Both the position numbers and the translations under genes were made by a program. The notes beneath the pieces were generated by a model. That model did not search any database. It was not told the origin of the DNA and was given only the letters and a program-made list of their open reading frames with translations. A DNA stretch of 64,000 nt. Source: Azorinus chamasolen. Taxonomy: Eukaryota > Mollusca > Bivalvia > Cardiida > Solecurtidae. This document shows, piece after piece, positions 1-10,589 of this stretch (position 1 is its first letter; each line of letters begins with the position of its first letter). The stretch covers positions 84,191,121-84,255,120 of the forward strand of contig OY755244.1 in NCBI GenBank assembly GCA_963576725.1, written 5' to 3'.

Positions 1-339
1 TCATTGTCTCAGTCAAACCTATCAACATAAATGATTTTTGTCATTTCGAGGGACTGTTTTTCTCATAGTCAACTCTTGGAACACCGTCTTATCATAATAA
101 ATCCCCATATTACAGCCAATCTTAAGAACATCGTTTGTGAATTTGAATCTACATAAAACAATTATTGTTACAGACAACATGGGTTTCTAACCCCTCGAAA
201 ATATCATTTTCTTGTTTTATTACATGTTTGTATCATCTTTGTAGTCAATCAAAGAAATGTGTAATCAATCCAAGATATGCCTTTTTTCCGATCAAGCATA
301 ATGGAACATAATATATCAATGCCCTTTCCATGCGCCTTT
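1..339. other. AT-rich stretch, nothing recognised
   Basis: No long reading frame, repeat family or palindrome is visible before the first family A element. Confidence 0.5.
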
Positions 340-593
340 TTGTCACTGTTCTATTTAAATATAGATATTTATGTATGAATTACAGTATAAACATTCATTA
401 GCTGAATATTAATATATATATACGAATACAGATAGTTTGACCATAGCAGAACCGTTAGAGTCAGATCTGTACCGTTTGATAAGCAGACATAGCAGATCCT
501 GGTCAGGCGGCTCCAAAAGGAGACGTCTGGCCTGGGACTATTCTGTTTGCATAGGCGTACACATTCGTATATAATTGTGAAGTAAAAGGTTAA
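340..593 (+). mobile_element. Family A palindromic MITE, diverged left end
   Basis: The hairpin core lies at about 485-553 (GCAGATCCTGGTCAGGCGGC on the left, GACGTCTGGCCTGGGACTA on the right), followed by the usual CTGTTTGCATAGGCGT and an AAAGGTTAA right end. The TTAA at 590-593 is shared with the next element. The left end is only approximate; TGTTCTATTTAAATATAG resembles the left end of the neighbouring copy. No coding capacity. Confidence 0.6.
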
Positions 594-836
594 CCCTTTC
601 CCTGTTCTATATTTAGTCCAAATTGAATACCCGAATATTCATGGACAAAATAGGTATAATGATAATATTGAAGGTGGAACATTGTAGCCATTTCAGAAAC
701 TAAAGAAGCAGATCTGTCAATTCCTATTAGCAAACAGAGCAGATCTTGATCAGAAAGCGCCTATAGGAGCCGTCTGATCTTGGTCTTCTCTGCTTGCAAA
801 TGCGCGAAAAAGCGTTTATATGAAGGAAAATGTTAA
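590..836 (+). mobile_element. Family A palindromic MITE, complete
   Basis: A 247-bp unit bounded by TTAA at both ends. The left terminus is CCCTTTCCCTGTTCTAT and the right end is a diverged complement ending GGAAAATG-TTAA. The core pairs GATCAGAAAGCGCCTATAGG with AGCCGTCTGATCTTGGTC. The copy at 5452-5696 shares the rare GGAAGGTGGAACATTGTAGCC segment, so these two form a subfamily. The TTAA target and CCCTTT ends suggest mobilisation by a piggyBac-type transposase; this is inferred from the ends alone. Confidence 0.75.
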
Positions 837-850
837 CGCAGACAATACAA

Positions 851-877
851 GACAATAGTTACTTCTATACCAATGTT
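851..877 (+). repeat. 27-bp dispersed direct repeat, copy 1
   Basis: The segment beginning GACAATAGTTACTTCTATAC recurs at 3181-3207 with two mismatches. It adjoins the left edge of the SINE-like sequence and may be a fragment of an older repeat. Confidence 0.5.
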
Positions 878-888
878 CCATTTACTAG

Positions 889-1130
889 AGGGGATATGTT
901 TATTTACACTGTTTGTCTGTTAGGGTGGAGATGGAACAAAGGTGAGGTAAAGCGCCCCATAACCGGTTTAACCCCCCAGTGACTATTGCCACTGACCGTT
1001 CCAAGGCGGTGCTTCCATCTCCCCATTTGTTTGTTTGTTTTGTCTCTACGTGAGGTAGATATGTACATTTGCTGTGTTTTCTTGTTGTGGTGCTGTTCGG
1101 GCGGATGTGTGTTTATATGTAGTGTTCCCT
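889..1130 (+). mobile_element. SINE-like element, copy 1
   Basis: It shares with 29064-29272 a head (GGGGAT..TTTATTTAC.C.GTTTGT...TAGGGTG) and a core reading CACTGACCGTTCCAAGGCGGT (990-1010). GGTTTAACCCC at about 965 fits a relaxed pol III B box, as expected for a tRNA-derived SINE head. Short open frames on both strands here are by-products. Ends are approximate; no clean target duplication was identified. Confidence 0.5.
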
Positions 1131-1808
1131 GCATGGCTCATACTTATACTTATCCTCGAGAAGTTCAACACCAGTTTGCAGGAGGAAATAACAAGGAAAT
1201 GGGAACTGTCTGTTGTATCAAATATAAATAATATGATATGTATCACCAGTTGCACGTGCTTAAAATACTTTTGTATATGAAACCTTGATCTATTGACCCG
1301 TTGAATATGTGCAATTTTCAAAATTGAATGTTCTCTAGTCATGTAACAGTACAGCTCATAAAGTATAGAAACGTATGTCACTAAATTTTGCTGAATAGAA
1401 TTTTGCATGGCGATCATTGCAGATCGTGACCAGGGGTGGGGGTGTTCTAGAAACTCTTTGAGCTGAGTCTACATTGTTGCAAATGTCAATTAAGTCGTGT
1501 CCTTCAATGAAACAGTAACAGGTTTGCAAATGTTAGTCAAAAATATTTGGTATTTTACTTCTTAAAATTATTCAATAAAGTCTTACTTTGTGTTTTTCGA
1601 CTCAAATCAATGCCTCATTGAATAAGTTTAAGAATTAAAGAAGGTATATGAGCCGGGAAAGAACTTACTATACAATTCGAAATATACGCGTATGTGCATA
1701 TTATTTAATTTTAGTATTCGTTTATTCTTTAGGATGTGCTATTATTATACATGTACATTTAAATCCGTAGGAATGATGATCACCACGGTCCAAACTATTT
1801 GTAAACGT
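1131..1808. other. AT-rich spacer, no feature recognised
   Basis: No assignable reading frame, palindrome or repeat family was found. Confidence 0.5.
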
Positions 1809-2046
1809 TTAACCCTTAACCCAAGAGAGTGCCTTTGGACGCATTTGAAAGCGGACTATATAGAGATTAGACAGCTCTTGTAGGAACCGTTTGGCCTGGG
1901 TCTGATCTGTTTGCTTACGGAAGTATATAGGTCTACAATTTCTATCATGGCAAATAAATTGTGAGTTCATTTACTGTTTAAAAAGTCAGCTAATAAATAA
2001 TAATGTCATTATTTCTTGCATAAACGTTCACCAGGAAAAGGGTTAA
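1809..2046 (-). mobile_element. Family A MITE, complete but degenerate
   Basis: Bounded by TTAA (1809 or 1816) and AAAGGGTTAA (ending 2046). It lies in the reverse orientation: the core region at about 1845-1915 comes first, then the typical TCTACAATTTCTATCATGGC, AATAATGTCATTATTTCTTG and terminal GGAAAAGGG. One arm of the hairpin has decayed. Confidence 0.65.
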
Positions 2047-2064
2047 AGACTTATATTGGCACGT

Positions 2065-2130
2065 GCAAACAGCGTAAACCCAGATCAGAGGATGCATAGA
2101 GGAGCCATCTGATCAGGGTTTACACTGTTT
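2065..2130. mobile_element. Family A hairpin core only
   Basis: GCAAACAGCGTAAACCCAGA pairs with the complementary GATCAGGGTTTACACTGTTT across an imperfect centre. The distal parts of the element are not recognisable. Confidence 0.5.
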
Positions 2131-2139
2131 TAAGCAAAT

Positions 2140-4600
2140 TGTACCCATAACATCTATACTGAATGGATTGTTCGTTTAACAATGATGGTATGTTCTAATG
2201 TCAAAACTTCAGCGTTCGAAGCGTTAAGAAGGACATTTATATAAAAGCTTTCTGTTCTGCAAGTGTGTCATTTTGTATAAGTTTTTTTTTGTCAAATACC
2301 ATCTGTGGAAGAGACAAACAATAGAAACAAAATCACAAGAAGGGGGAAGAATGCTGAGTCTTCTCGCAAGAGGAAGTGGAAATTTTGTCCATTTGTAATA
2401 CTGACGTAGCTAGAAAAGGGAGCTGGGATCAGCCCCGCCCCCTAGTGGTAGAGAACCAGTAATTATACCCTTGGAAAAATGGAACGTAAAGCATGTGAAA
2501 ATTTTAATGGTTAGGAACCCGATCAGTCATAGAAAAGAATTGATATTGATTGGGTTCAAAACAGTTTGACTAACAAAAATATTGTCATGGAAATGAATAT
2601 AGTAACACAGGCATTATAATACTAAATGTAAAGCGTTTAAGGTAGAAAGCGTTTTCAGTTGTGGAAAGGGAACACACAGAGGGCTGGTGAAGAGGGGAAA
2701 GTTGTCAAATATTCAAAGATCTGCACAGTGGCCAGTACATAAAGACAGTTGTCATGTTGAAAGGACGTTATTCAAATGTTTAACAACGTTTTATTGTTGT
2801 CATATCTAACTGTCTCAAAGTTAGTAAACAGCTTCCACTAATAGGTTCTAAAGCTAACCCATCGCAGGTGCGGTTACCTTTATATAGAGAAAGGTGTCGT
2901 AATTTGCTGAAATGTTTAGTCTGTTACGGCTTGAGTATCTTATCGGAGTGATTTTTGTGTAGCAAATTAAGGTGCGATGCGTTGGTGAGAAATCACAATG
3001 TTTGGGTTATTAGCTCCGAGTGATACTATTTCTGTTTTAAGTGTTTAGCAAATATTGGATCACAAATTGAACAGTTGGAGTCGATTTTCTACTTTTTGTC
3101 ATCAATCCTTTTCGAATTATCGCTGTACTTTTGGGGTATAATCTGGTTTTAAAGTGGTTTCAAATGAAATCTACTTCACAGACAATAGTTGCTTCTACAC
3201 CAATGTTTAGTTAAATTTTCAAATCACGTTTAAGAAACAATGTTTTGAGACAAGAAGATATTATACAAATAGCATGACAGAAACAAAAACAAATATTCCT
3301 CGTGAATGTTCAATTGCAATAACATTTGATCATTTCAAGTATGTTACTATATCACTAAGTGTATATCCCCCCCACTAGATCATTAACTCATACATCCCCA
3401 GTCCCATTAATGGGGCATATAGCCAGATAGTGTAGATCCAGATCTGAGTGCTACCTGCCCTGTTATATCAGCGGTTTGTACCACCTTATGTTTTGTAAGT
3501 AGTTTCTCCCTAAATATGAGAAATGAATGGGATCCAAACTTCACATAGGACAAGTAAATGATGAGAGAACTACATTTTCTCAAGAAGTATCATATCAAGA
3601 ACTAAATGTCCAACACAATCCGATCCAGACACAGACTGGCCATGTCTTGTTTTCAGAATAATTTTCTCTTCTCTACAGATATAGAATATATTGTACCTTA
3701 TTTGATGTTTTATATTAATTGTTACACTATTTACAGAAAAATGCTAAACTAGATAATCGATTTGAATCATGTCAATTACATGTAGCTAAAAATGTACCAG
3801 TGTGTAGTCGTATTATCTACGAATACAAATATCACGACTTTCTACAGAACACGTCGATACGATGAAACTTAGCATGGTCTTACCGTCTATCGAACCTCTT
3901 AACCTTTGACCAGGAACAGAAAACGTTTACTGTGAATATTGAAGAAAAAAATAAATCAGCAGTTCAAAACAATATTTTATACATACCTTGAAACAATTAA
4001 GTAATTTTATTCTCATCTATTAATCCCTAAACAATCCAGTGTTCTCCACCACCCGCATAACAAAAACAAAACTGGCTGCCAGAAAAATATCAACTGCTTA
4101 TCGAACCTTTATTTTAGAAACTGTTTACGGTAACATAATACTCAAAGTCTCGTGATTTCATCATGGGCACGCGACCTTTACATAAGCTGAAGGGGTCAGA
4201 GCTGTCAAACATTTTCAATGTGGTACACTTTTCAATTTATGTTGATATTCTATAACGTATTAAGAGTTTTCTCATGTTTAGCATAGTTGAAGGAAAAATA
4301 AACTGTATTGACCTGTTTATGATGTATATTTCGTTTTTAAAGCTACGAGGCGTTGTTTACAGACAAAGCAACGGTACTCATGATTTTATGACGTAGTACG
4401 CACTTGGGCATGCGTAAAAACACACAAAAATGAAAGGTTCGATAAACAGGTGAGGTTCGATAGAAGGTGAGTCTTCGATATATAGTTAAGTAGAGTTTTA
4501 TCATACACGTATTCGGTTTATCATATTTTGTCAATGAATGTTACTTGCATGGGAACGGTGTCTTACTTTCATTATATTTATGTTTTAACCATTTCAATGT
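2140..4600. other. 2.4-kb non-coding stretch, mostly without recognised repeats
   Basis: Only the second copy of a 27-bp direct repeat (3181-3207, matching 851-877) stands out. No open frame of credible length or composition is present on either strand. Confidence 0.5.
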
Positions 4601-4611
4601 GGGAAAATATT

Positions 4612-4680
4612 TGCAAAATGTGTAGACCCATATTAAAGGGTTGCTATAGGAACCCTCTGATCAGAATCTGCACTGTTTAT
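4612..4680. mobile_element. Family A hairpin core, degenerate
   Basis: It carries GTAGACCCATATTAAAGGG...ACCCTCTGATCAGAATCTGC and a closing CACTGTTTAT. The arms still pair partly; element ends are not evident. Confidence 0.4.
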
Positions 4681-4861
4681 GATTTAAAATCCTCTCGCAC
4701 ATTAACTCGTTTATACTGTAAACAAGGACGGACACTAATCACACTATGAATGCCCAACAGAATGTTCTTCACGCTTTCAAGCCTGTGTTTTAAGTACACA
4801 TAATAATTTTTATGTAATATGAACGGAAACGACCTTTGGAACAGAATTTGTTAAACAAAAT

Positions 4862-4918
4862 GCATACCCAGACCAGAGGACCCAGTAAGTCCTCTGAACT
4901 TGGTCTACACTGTATGCC
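4862..4918. mobile_element. Family A2 hairpin core
   Basis: GCATACCCAGACCAGAGGAC pairs with TCCTCTGAACTTGGTCTACA around a short loop. The CAGAGG...CCTCTG centre places it with the A2 copies at 18.8, 19.3 and 21.9 kb rather than with the GACGGC...GCCGTC copies. Confidence 0.5.
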
Positions 4919-5451
4919 TGTCCTCCTTTAGGCACAGTAGGAATAAATGGAATGGTGTCGGCAATCGCTAACGTGCAATTTGTTAATTGCCTTCGTAAAT
5001 GGCATTGCAAAACATGAATTAATATGTGGGGATAAAGTACAATAAGAATTACCAAAGTTTGTACTTGTAAAATCAACAGAAACTAACAATTAATCGTCGA
5101 TGTTTGCTGGTGCTGTATATGGGGGACCAAAAATCAATCAAAGCAATTTATATAAATGTACTATAATGCGTCCGTTTGAAAAATGTAACTTAAGCATTGC
5201 AAATCCATCAATCCTGCATGCGGATAACCGAGAAACAACAATATGTCAATACACACACGTGGAACAATGTATTAATCTGCAATCATTTCTCATGGTCAAA
5301 TCTGCAATTGCTGCATATAAATTACCAGAAATCATTGGTAGTTTAGTAAATTCGTGTACAATATTTCTTTTTGAAAACCACTTGGTACATATGGTCAACC
5401 TTTTCCAAAATTGAATGTAAAACTTCAGAAAGAAACACAGTGAATTCTCTC

Positions 5452-5696
5452 TTAACCCTTTCCCTGTTCTACGTTTATTACAAATTTCAATACCTAGTGA
5501 ATATTCATGGACAAATAGTTATAACGAAATATGGAAGGTGGAACATTGTAGCCATTTTACGAAGTATAGAAACAGATCTATCTATAGATAGAAGTATAGG
5601 AACAGATCTACCTATAGACTCTATGGGAGCCGTCTGATCTGGGTCTACTCTGTTTACAAACACATGAAAACACGTTTGTACGAGGGAAAGGGTTAA
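5452..5696 (+). mobile_element. Family A palindromic MITE, complete, with internal duplication
   Basis: A 245-bp TTAA-to-TTAA element with matching ends (CCCTTTCCCTGTTCTACGTT on the left; ACGAGGGAAAGGG on the right). It belongs to the same subfamily as 590-836. An internal ACAGATCTA-TCTATAG-type segment is duplicated at about 5572-5620. On the minus strand the core reads VNRVDPDQTAP, a transposon-derived string and not a gene. Confidence 0.8.
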
Positions 5697-5735
5697 ACAA
5701 CTATTTAATGACAAAAGTTTGGAGGTTAAAAGATC

Positions 5736-5805
5736 AAGTGGTTGCTTAATGTATTAAGCTACCACCTCACTTGGATTATTTTTGGCTGGTCGCTCAGGAT
5801 CTGCT
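5736..5805. mobile_element. Family E element with deleted hairpin loop
   Basis: AAGTGGTTGCTTAAT is followed almost at once by its complement ATTAAGCTACCACCTCACTT, and then by the usual right flank TTTGGCTGGTCGCT. The long inner stem of other family E copies is missing, as if excised. Confidence 0.5.
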
Positions 5806-6350
5806 CTGTTTTCAAAGGCTTTAAAACGTTTCCAGTAAAAATTCCATCATTCGAACACTCAAATACGTATAATTATTGATCTTTGACACAGGTGGCAGCG
5901 GTGAAAGTCATGCAGTAAGTTCCTCTATACTTCTTCTACGTATATACTACTTCTTCTATACTACTATTTCGAATTACGGAGGTTTTCTGTATGTGAGGGA
6001 CATTGTTAAACAGGCGAATAGTATGCAGTATACAACCTTATCAATAGAACACGTTCTATGGGAACTTGTAAACAGTAAAGATAAAGACCAGTTGATTGCT
6101 TTGGACACCATTGAGTGTCACGCAATGTAGATCTTAATCCGTGTCTTGTGTGGTGACTGATCTGAGTTTACACATTTACTGGGACCTCGGCCCAGTTTTA
6201 TAATACAGACAGTTTTTGTTAAACCTTCGTATGTTCATGGAATGGGCGTTAAAATGTCTAATTCCCTTTTACGACTGAAGTCATTAGCAAACGATGATCA
6301 TATTGCTATGTTATCTATAACGCGACTCAGACTATTCTTAGAGCGCGTGG

Positions 6351-6612
6351 AAACCTGCTGTAACCGCCATCTTTGTCCTGCAGTTAAACCTGCTGTAACC
6401 GCCATCTTTGTCCTGCAGTAAAACCTGCCTGTAACCGCCATCTTTGTCCTGCTGTAAGACCTGCTGTAACCGCCATCTTTTGTCCTGATGTAAGACCTGC
6501 TGTAACCGCCATCTTTGTCCTGCAGTAAAACATGCTGTAACCGTCATCTTTGTCCTGCAGTAAAACCTGCTGTAACCGCCATTTTTGTCCTGCTGTAAGA
6601 CCTGCTGTAACT
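6351..6612 (+). repeat. 35-bp minisatellite, about 7.5 units
   Basis: The unit contains CCTGCTGTAACCGCCATCTT and TGTCCTGCAGTAAAA; start-to-start distances are 35-36 bp. Variants differ mainly at TCCTGCAGTAAA versus TCCTGCTGTAAG. A minus-strand open frame across it is a consequence of the repeat period. Confidence 0.85.
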
Positions 6613-6692
6613 CTGACATTGCTACAAGTTTAATCGTCTCCGATTCGCTCATTCCTTTGATAGAGCATCACATTCTCTGAGTTATCCGGTGT

Positions 6693-6934
6693 TTAACTTT
6701 ACCTGATAGAGACGCGGTGTAACACATTTGAAAACATAGTAGACCTAGCTCAGAGTGTTCGTATAGGAGCTGTCTGAAAATTGTCTGCTGTCTTTGCTTA
6801 TGAAACAATATAAATCAGATTCTACAATTGTGTTCATAGTAAAAACACATCGTTTCATATTGCCATCATTAAAATGCGACAATAAATATTCATACATGCT
6901 TTTGTTACATGAATATTTACGATTTAAAGGGTTT
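6693..6934 (-). mobile_element. Family A MITE, degenerate
   Basis: It starts TTAACTTTACCTGATAGAGACG, carries a decayed core (AACATAGTAGACC...GGAGCTGTCTGA), then AATCAGATTCTACAATTGTG and ATGAATATTTACG, and ends AAAGGGTTTA, a mutated terminal TTAA. Confidence 0.55.
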
Positions 6935-8224
6935 ATCTGGATTTAAGTTATTTGCTAATACCAGTCAGGCTGCTATTACTAGCATACGGATAAATGCACA
7001 AATTCAAGGCTAACAATACATGTATATGCATATTACCGGTATGATATTTCCAGCACATTAAATATGCATGTTGCATGCGATCTTTTGCAGTCCAGGGCAT
7101 TATTACAGTGAACTATGCATCACACCATATTAATCCGCGACCTGAATTGATGTAACTATCACTTTGAAAAGCACATCATTATAATCATTTAGAGAGTGCC
7201 CTCCTGTACATGTTTTAATTATTCATGTGCAGCAAACGCTCCTAAATACCTTTAAGGGCCTGGGTGAATCTCTAATGAACACAACTGACAATTTGTGTCT
7301 GATATGGCATCGCTGCTAGCGCTGCAACCTTTGAAATTGGTCTTTTCAGTGTGATATCCCTGCGCCAACCGTCAAATAATTTCTGGTTGAAAATGCCGTT
7401 TGCCAATTAAATAATAACAAATATAGCAACAATAGAGTTCAGCTGTTCAGAAACAGGGTGACAAACAATCAGAATCTTGATCGGATACAAACGCAGGTAG
7501 GGTTTAAACTGGATCAAAACTGATGGGAAGACAATACGGTTGATTATTGAGAATACAAGGGGCAGTTGATGTGTTGACTTGGTAATATCTTCGCATCAGA
7601 CTGTGAACTATTTATCTGATCTAACTGTTAACAAAAAAAATCGAGATATCGCTTTGACTCATCGCCAACCTGTTTTGCACGTGCGCTGGGGCACGATGAA
7701 GCGATATGCCGGGTCACAAGGGGCAACCTAGGGGTCTAATTTCCATCTGTAATCGAATGGTCGGAAGAAAATGTGATTTGTTTGCAACCTGATGTCAAAT
7801 GTCTGTCATTTACAAACCGATTCGCACCAGACCAGGCTACATGCATTTGTCATAAACAGGCACTTATATATTGAACAAATATATATACCTTGTAAATTTA
7901 GCAGACTTCGTGTTTTGAAATCATGCGACACATTTATTTCATCTGAAGGATGTGACCTTTTATCTTGAGCACGCTGTCTAAAGTATTGTGTGGAAAAAAG
8001 TTTGAAGCTTCTGTTTTTCACAATATATTTGCAAGTCATTTTTCAATCAGACTAAGATAAGATTTTCAAGTATTGGGATGCAGGTGACATTATTATCAAA
8101 ACTGCTTCTCATCTGGCTCAAAACTAGTTTCAACGGTAATCCAAAAATACTCCAAAGCAAGCTGTTGGTTGAATGGCAGGGTGCACCCTGAAGGGATTAT
8201 TTCATTCCAGAGTAACTTTTATTA
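6935..8224. other. Unique, repeat-poor island; candidate regulatory DNA
   Basis: No recognised repeat family. Composition is more balanced than in its surroundings between about 7100 and 7780. Homeodomain-type cores occur (TTTTAATTATTC at about 7214, GCCAATTAAATAAT at about 7393), as does CACGTG at 7678. No credible reading frame. That it is regulatory is inference only. Confidence 0.25.
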
Positions 8225-8226
8225 TA

Positions 8227-8350
8227 CAGTAAAACATCTTTACAGCGACCAGTCAAACTGTTTAATTTTGGGCTTTAAATACAAGTGGTAGCTTAATGCA
8301 GCACGAATCAATTCAGAAAGCTCCAATGGGAGTATCCTGTATTACTTTTG
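8227..8350. mobile_element. Family E element, left half
   Basis: TA-CAGTAAAACATCTTTACAGC resembles the family E terminus. It is followed by GTGGTAGCTTAATGCAGCAC and CAGAAAGCTCCAATGGGAG, the left arm and hairpin centre. The right arm is decayed. Confidence 0.5.
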
Positions 8351-8440
8351 AACTTTTATGAAGAAATTAAAGAAACAACTACTCGAAATATTGAAATCTT
8401 CTTATTAGCTATCAGCTTTTAAAACATTATTATTCATTCA

Positions 8441-8686
8441 TTAACCCTTTCCTTCATATAAACGTCTTGTCACGCCTTTGCAAACAAAGTAGACACAGAT
8501 TAGATGGCCCCTGTAGGAACCGTCTGATCAGAGTTTGGTCTGTTTGCTTATGGTATAATACATATCTTATTCTACCGTGTTTGCTTGACCCAAACTGTCC
8601 TTCAATCATATGCCATTAAAATCTTATTTTTATAAATATTCATGATGTCATTATTTCTAACATGAATATTGAACAGAGAAAGTTTT
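8441..8686 (-). mobile_element. Family A MITE, near complete
   Basis: It starts TTAACCCTTTCCTTCATATA. The core pairs AGACACAGATTAGATGGCCC with GAACCGTCTGATCAGAGTTT. It then has ATATTCATGATGTCATTATT and a diverged right end (GAGAAAGTTTTAG). A segment at about 8560-8610 departs from the consensus. Confidence 0.65.
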
Positions 8687-9106
8687 AGAATGTCGCATTA
8701 GAGAGGCACTGCTGTAGTTCAGTCGTAGAATGGATAGTTTTCTGATGTTATCAGCGAAATGGGCATAGAAAGGTCAGTTCCTAATTTCACGCACCCTTTC
8801 TAACGAATATTTCGCTAAAAGGCAGAGTTTTATTCAATATCTGCTTCATATGTTATTTCATCCCTGCAATACGATGATGATAATTAGCCCCCCACTGATT
8901 AAGCATTGTTGGGGTTACTATACATGAATCAATTTTGCCCTTCAAGTCGTCACACAACTCGACATTCTCGTAATCTTCTACCACATATATACCCATGACA
9001 GAGCCCATCTGTTCTAAACATTTATAATCTTTTTATATAAAACAAGTTAATACAAAGCTATACCAAATAGTATAGAATTATATCAAAGTATTAAATAAGT
9101 AAATAG

Positions 9107-9193
9107 AGTGGATCCAGATCAGACGACTCCTAATGGAGCTGACGGACATTAGGACGGTCACTATAGGAGTCGTCTGATCAGGTCCTGTATTGT
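9107..9193. mobile_element. Family A hairpin core with extra insert
   Basis: Arms GGATCCAGATCAGACGACTC and GAGTCGTCTGATCAGGTCCT pair across an atypical centre containing GGAGCTGACGGACATTAGG. It abuts the family D element that starts at 9194. Confidence 0.5.
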
Positions 9194-9421
9194 TTAACCC
9201 ATTACATCATAGGCTATGTTAGATCCAACCACTTTGAATAAATCTACCGAAAAGGAGCATTAATTAGAGAAAATGAACATTTTAGAATTGTGTAGTTTGA
9301 AACCATTGTGATAAATAGAGCATTTGCTCCTATAGGAGCAAATGCTCTATTTATCACAATGGTTTCACAAAGTGACTTTTACAGAGTCGCCAAATGTCGT
9401 CAATATGAGGGAATGGGTTAA
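9194..9421 (-). mobile_element. Family D palindromic MITE, complete
   Basis: A 228-bp TTAA-to-TTAA element with CCCATTACATCATAGGC at one end and ATGAGGGAATGGG at the other. Its centre (9299-9366) is a perfect 68-bp palindrome centred on CTCCTATAGGAG. Copies at 13141, 22052 and 42407 share the arms and the AATCTACCGAAAAGGAGCAT side segment. The TTAA flanks and G/C-triplet ends resemble piggyBac-type non-autonomous elements. Confidence 0.85.
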
Positions 9422-9429
9422 TTATGAAC

Positions 9430-10080
9430 TATAGATCTGATTCTACAGCTTATGCCATGGTCAAAAAGTCCAATGTTCGTGATTATATCATAAAATTCAG
9501 CCAACCATTATTTATACATTCATTTTTTTCACATAGATATTCACTAGGGAAAGGGTACCACGGTGTTTATGTAACAATTTGTTTTTCGTTGCTGGCGTAA
9601 CCCGTGGTATATGGCATTGCCAGGGTTTTCTTCTGATCTAGATCTATATTGTTTGTTTCTGTCCCTTTAGGGACATTAGTTATACACGGTTTTGAAGGTC
9701 ACTGACTGAATAAACACGAGTATCTGTTATAGGCTATATGCGTCTATAAATGGCACGTTTAAGACGTATGAAAAGTGGAATGAATTTGTTGTTTGTTTGA
9801 CGAATAATAGTAGAAATAATTGCTGAATAATCATTACTACTCGGCAGTGTTCTCAGAACTGGTTCCGTTTGTGCAAACTATTTTGTTCTATAACACGGAA
9901 GCGACCGGTTATCATTGATTCACAAATGCGTTTAACAATATAAATTATTCAGGAAAATATTCACAAACTGACACAAACAATATTATTTCACTAGATTTAA
10001 AGCAACATCACCACCACAGCCACCACCACCAGTTCAACCGCCACCAATAACAACAAATTATCTTTAAAGCAGGTAAAAGC
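9430..10080. other. Spacer with weak repeat remnants
   Basis: GAATATTCACTAGGGAAAGGGTA-like sequence near 9539-9557 resembles a family A right end without the rest of the element. A short CACCACCACAGCC run lies near 10010-10030. No gene recognised. Confidence 0.35.
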
Positions 10081-10295
10081 TTAACTTCTTTCGCTGTCAA
10101 ATATTATCGTCTGAAACTATTGTCTGTTACAATATTTGTTTCATTTTCTCCCTTTTCACATGGAAACATATTACAAAAGTTAACAGTTTGGATCCAGATG
10201 AGACATTGTGTTACTCTGCGTCTCTTCAGGATCTGTACTGTTTGTAAATGTAACCCCAGATGCGACACAGAGTAACTGCAGAACGACAGTGAGCC
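10081..10295 (-). mobile_element. Family B palindromic MITE
   Basis: It starts TTAACTTCTTTCGCTGTCAA. The core pairs GGATCCAGATGAGACATTGT with ACTCTGCGTCTCTTCAGGATC. The right side carries the CCAGATGCGACACAGAG seen in other B copies. The right terminus is diverged, so its end is approximate. Confidence 0.55.
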
Positions 10296-10378
10296 TGTTT
10301 GTTTCATTGTCATCTTGCATTTGCTTCAACGGCCACGAGTTTTTTTGTATGAAGTAAACTTCCAGTAGAATATCTATG

Positions 10379-10549
10379 CCACAGGTGCCAGGCGCGTGAC
10401 CATTTTATAAATACTACTAACAAACATCTTCAAATACGTTTAGACACCATACTTTGACAGTATAGTACATATTAAATACTACATAATATTATACTATACG
10501 AATTTCTTTTATGATATTTATGAAATTGTCACGCGCCTGGCATCTGTGG
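10379..10549. mobile_element. MITE with 22-bp terminal inverted repeats
   Basis: Ends CCACAGGTGCCAGGCGCGTG.. and ..CACGCGCCTGGCATCTGTGG match with one mismatch in 22; weaker pairing continues inward (CATTTTATAAATA against TATTTATGAAAT). The 171-bp unit is otherwise AT-rich. No second copy lies in this window and the target duplication is unclear. Confidence 0.65.
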
Positions 10550-10589
10550 TAACGACCAGTTAATGCACATACGTGTATACTGATGTCAG

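Noticed and set aside
904..1417. Short frames on both strands around the SINE-like sequence
   Set aside because: They overlap a repeat, have no recognisable motif, and no start or splice context supports them.
5505..5714. 69-codon minus-strand frame with VNRVDPDQTAP
   Set aside because: Lies within a family A MITE; the peptide is a transposon-core translation.
6351..6612. Possible CRISPR-like array at the 35-bp repeat (and at other arrays)
   Set aside because: Repeats are directly head to tail without unique spacers, and the genome is eukaryotic.
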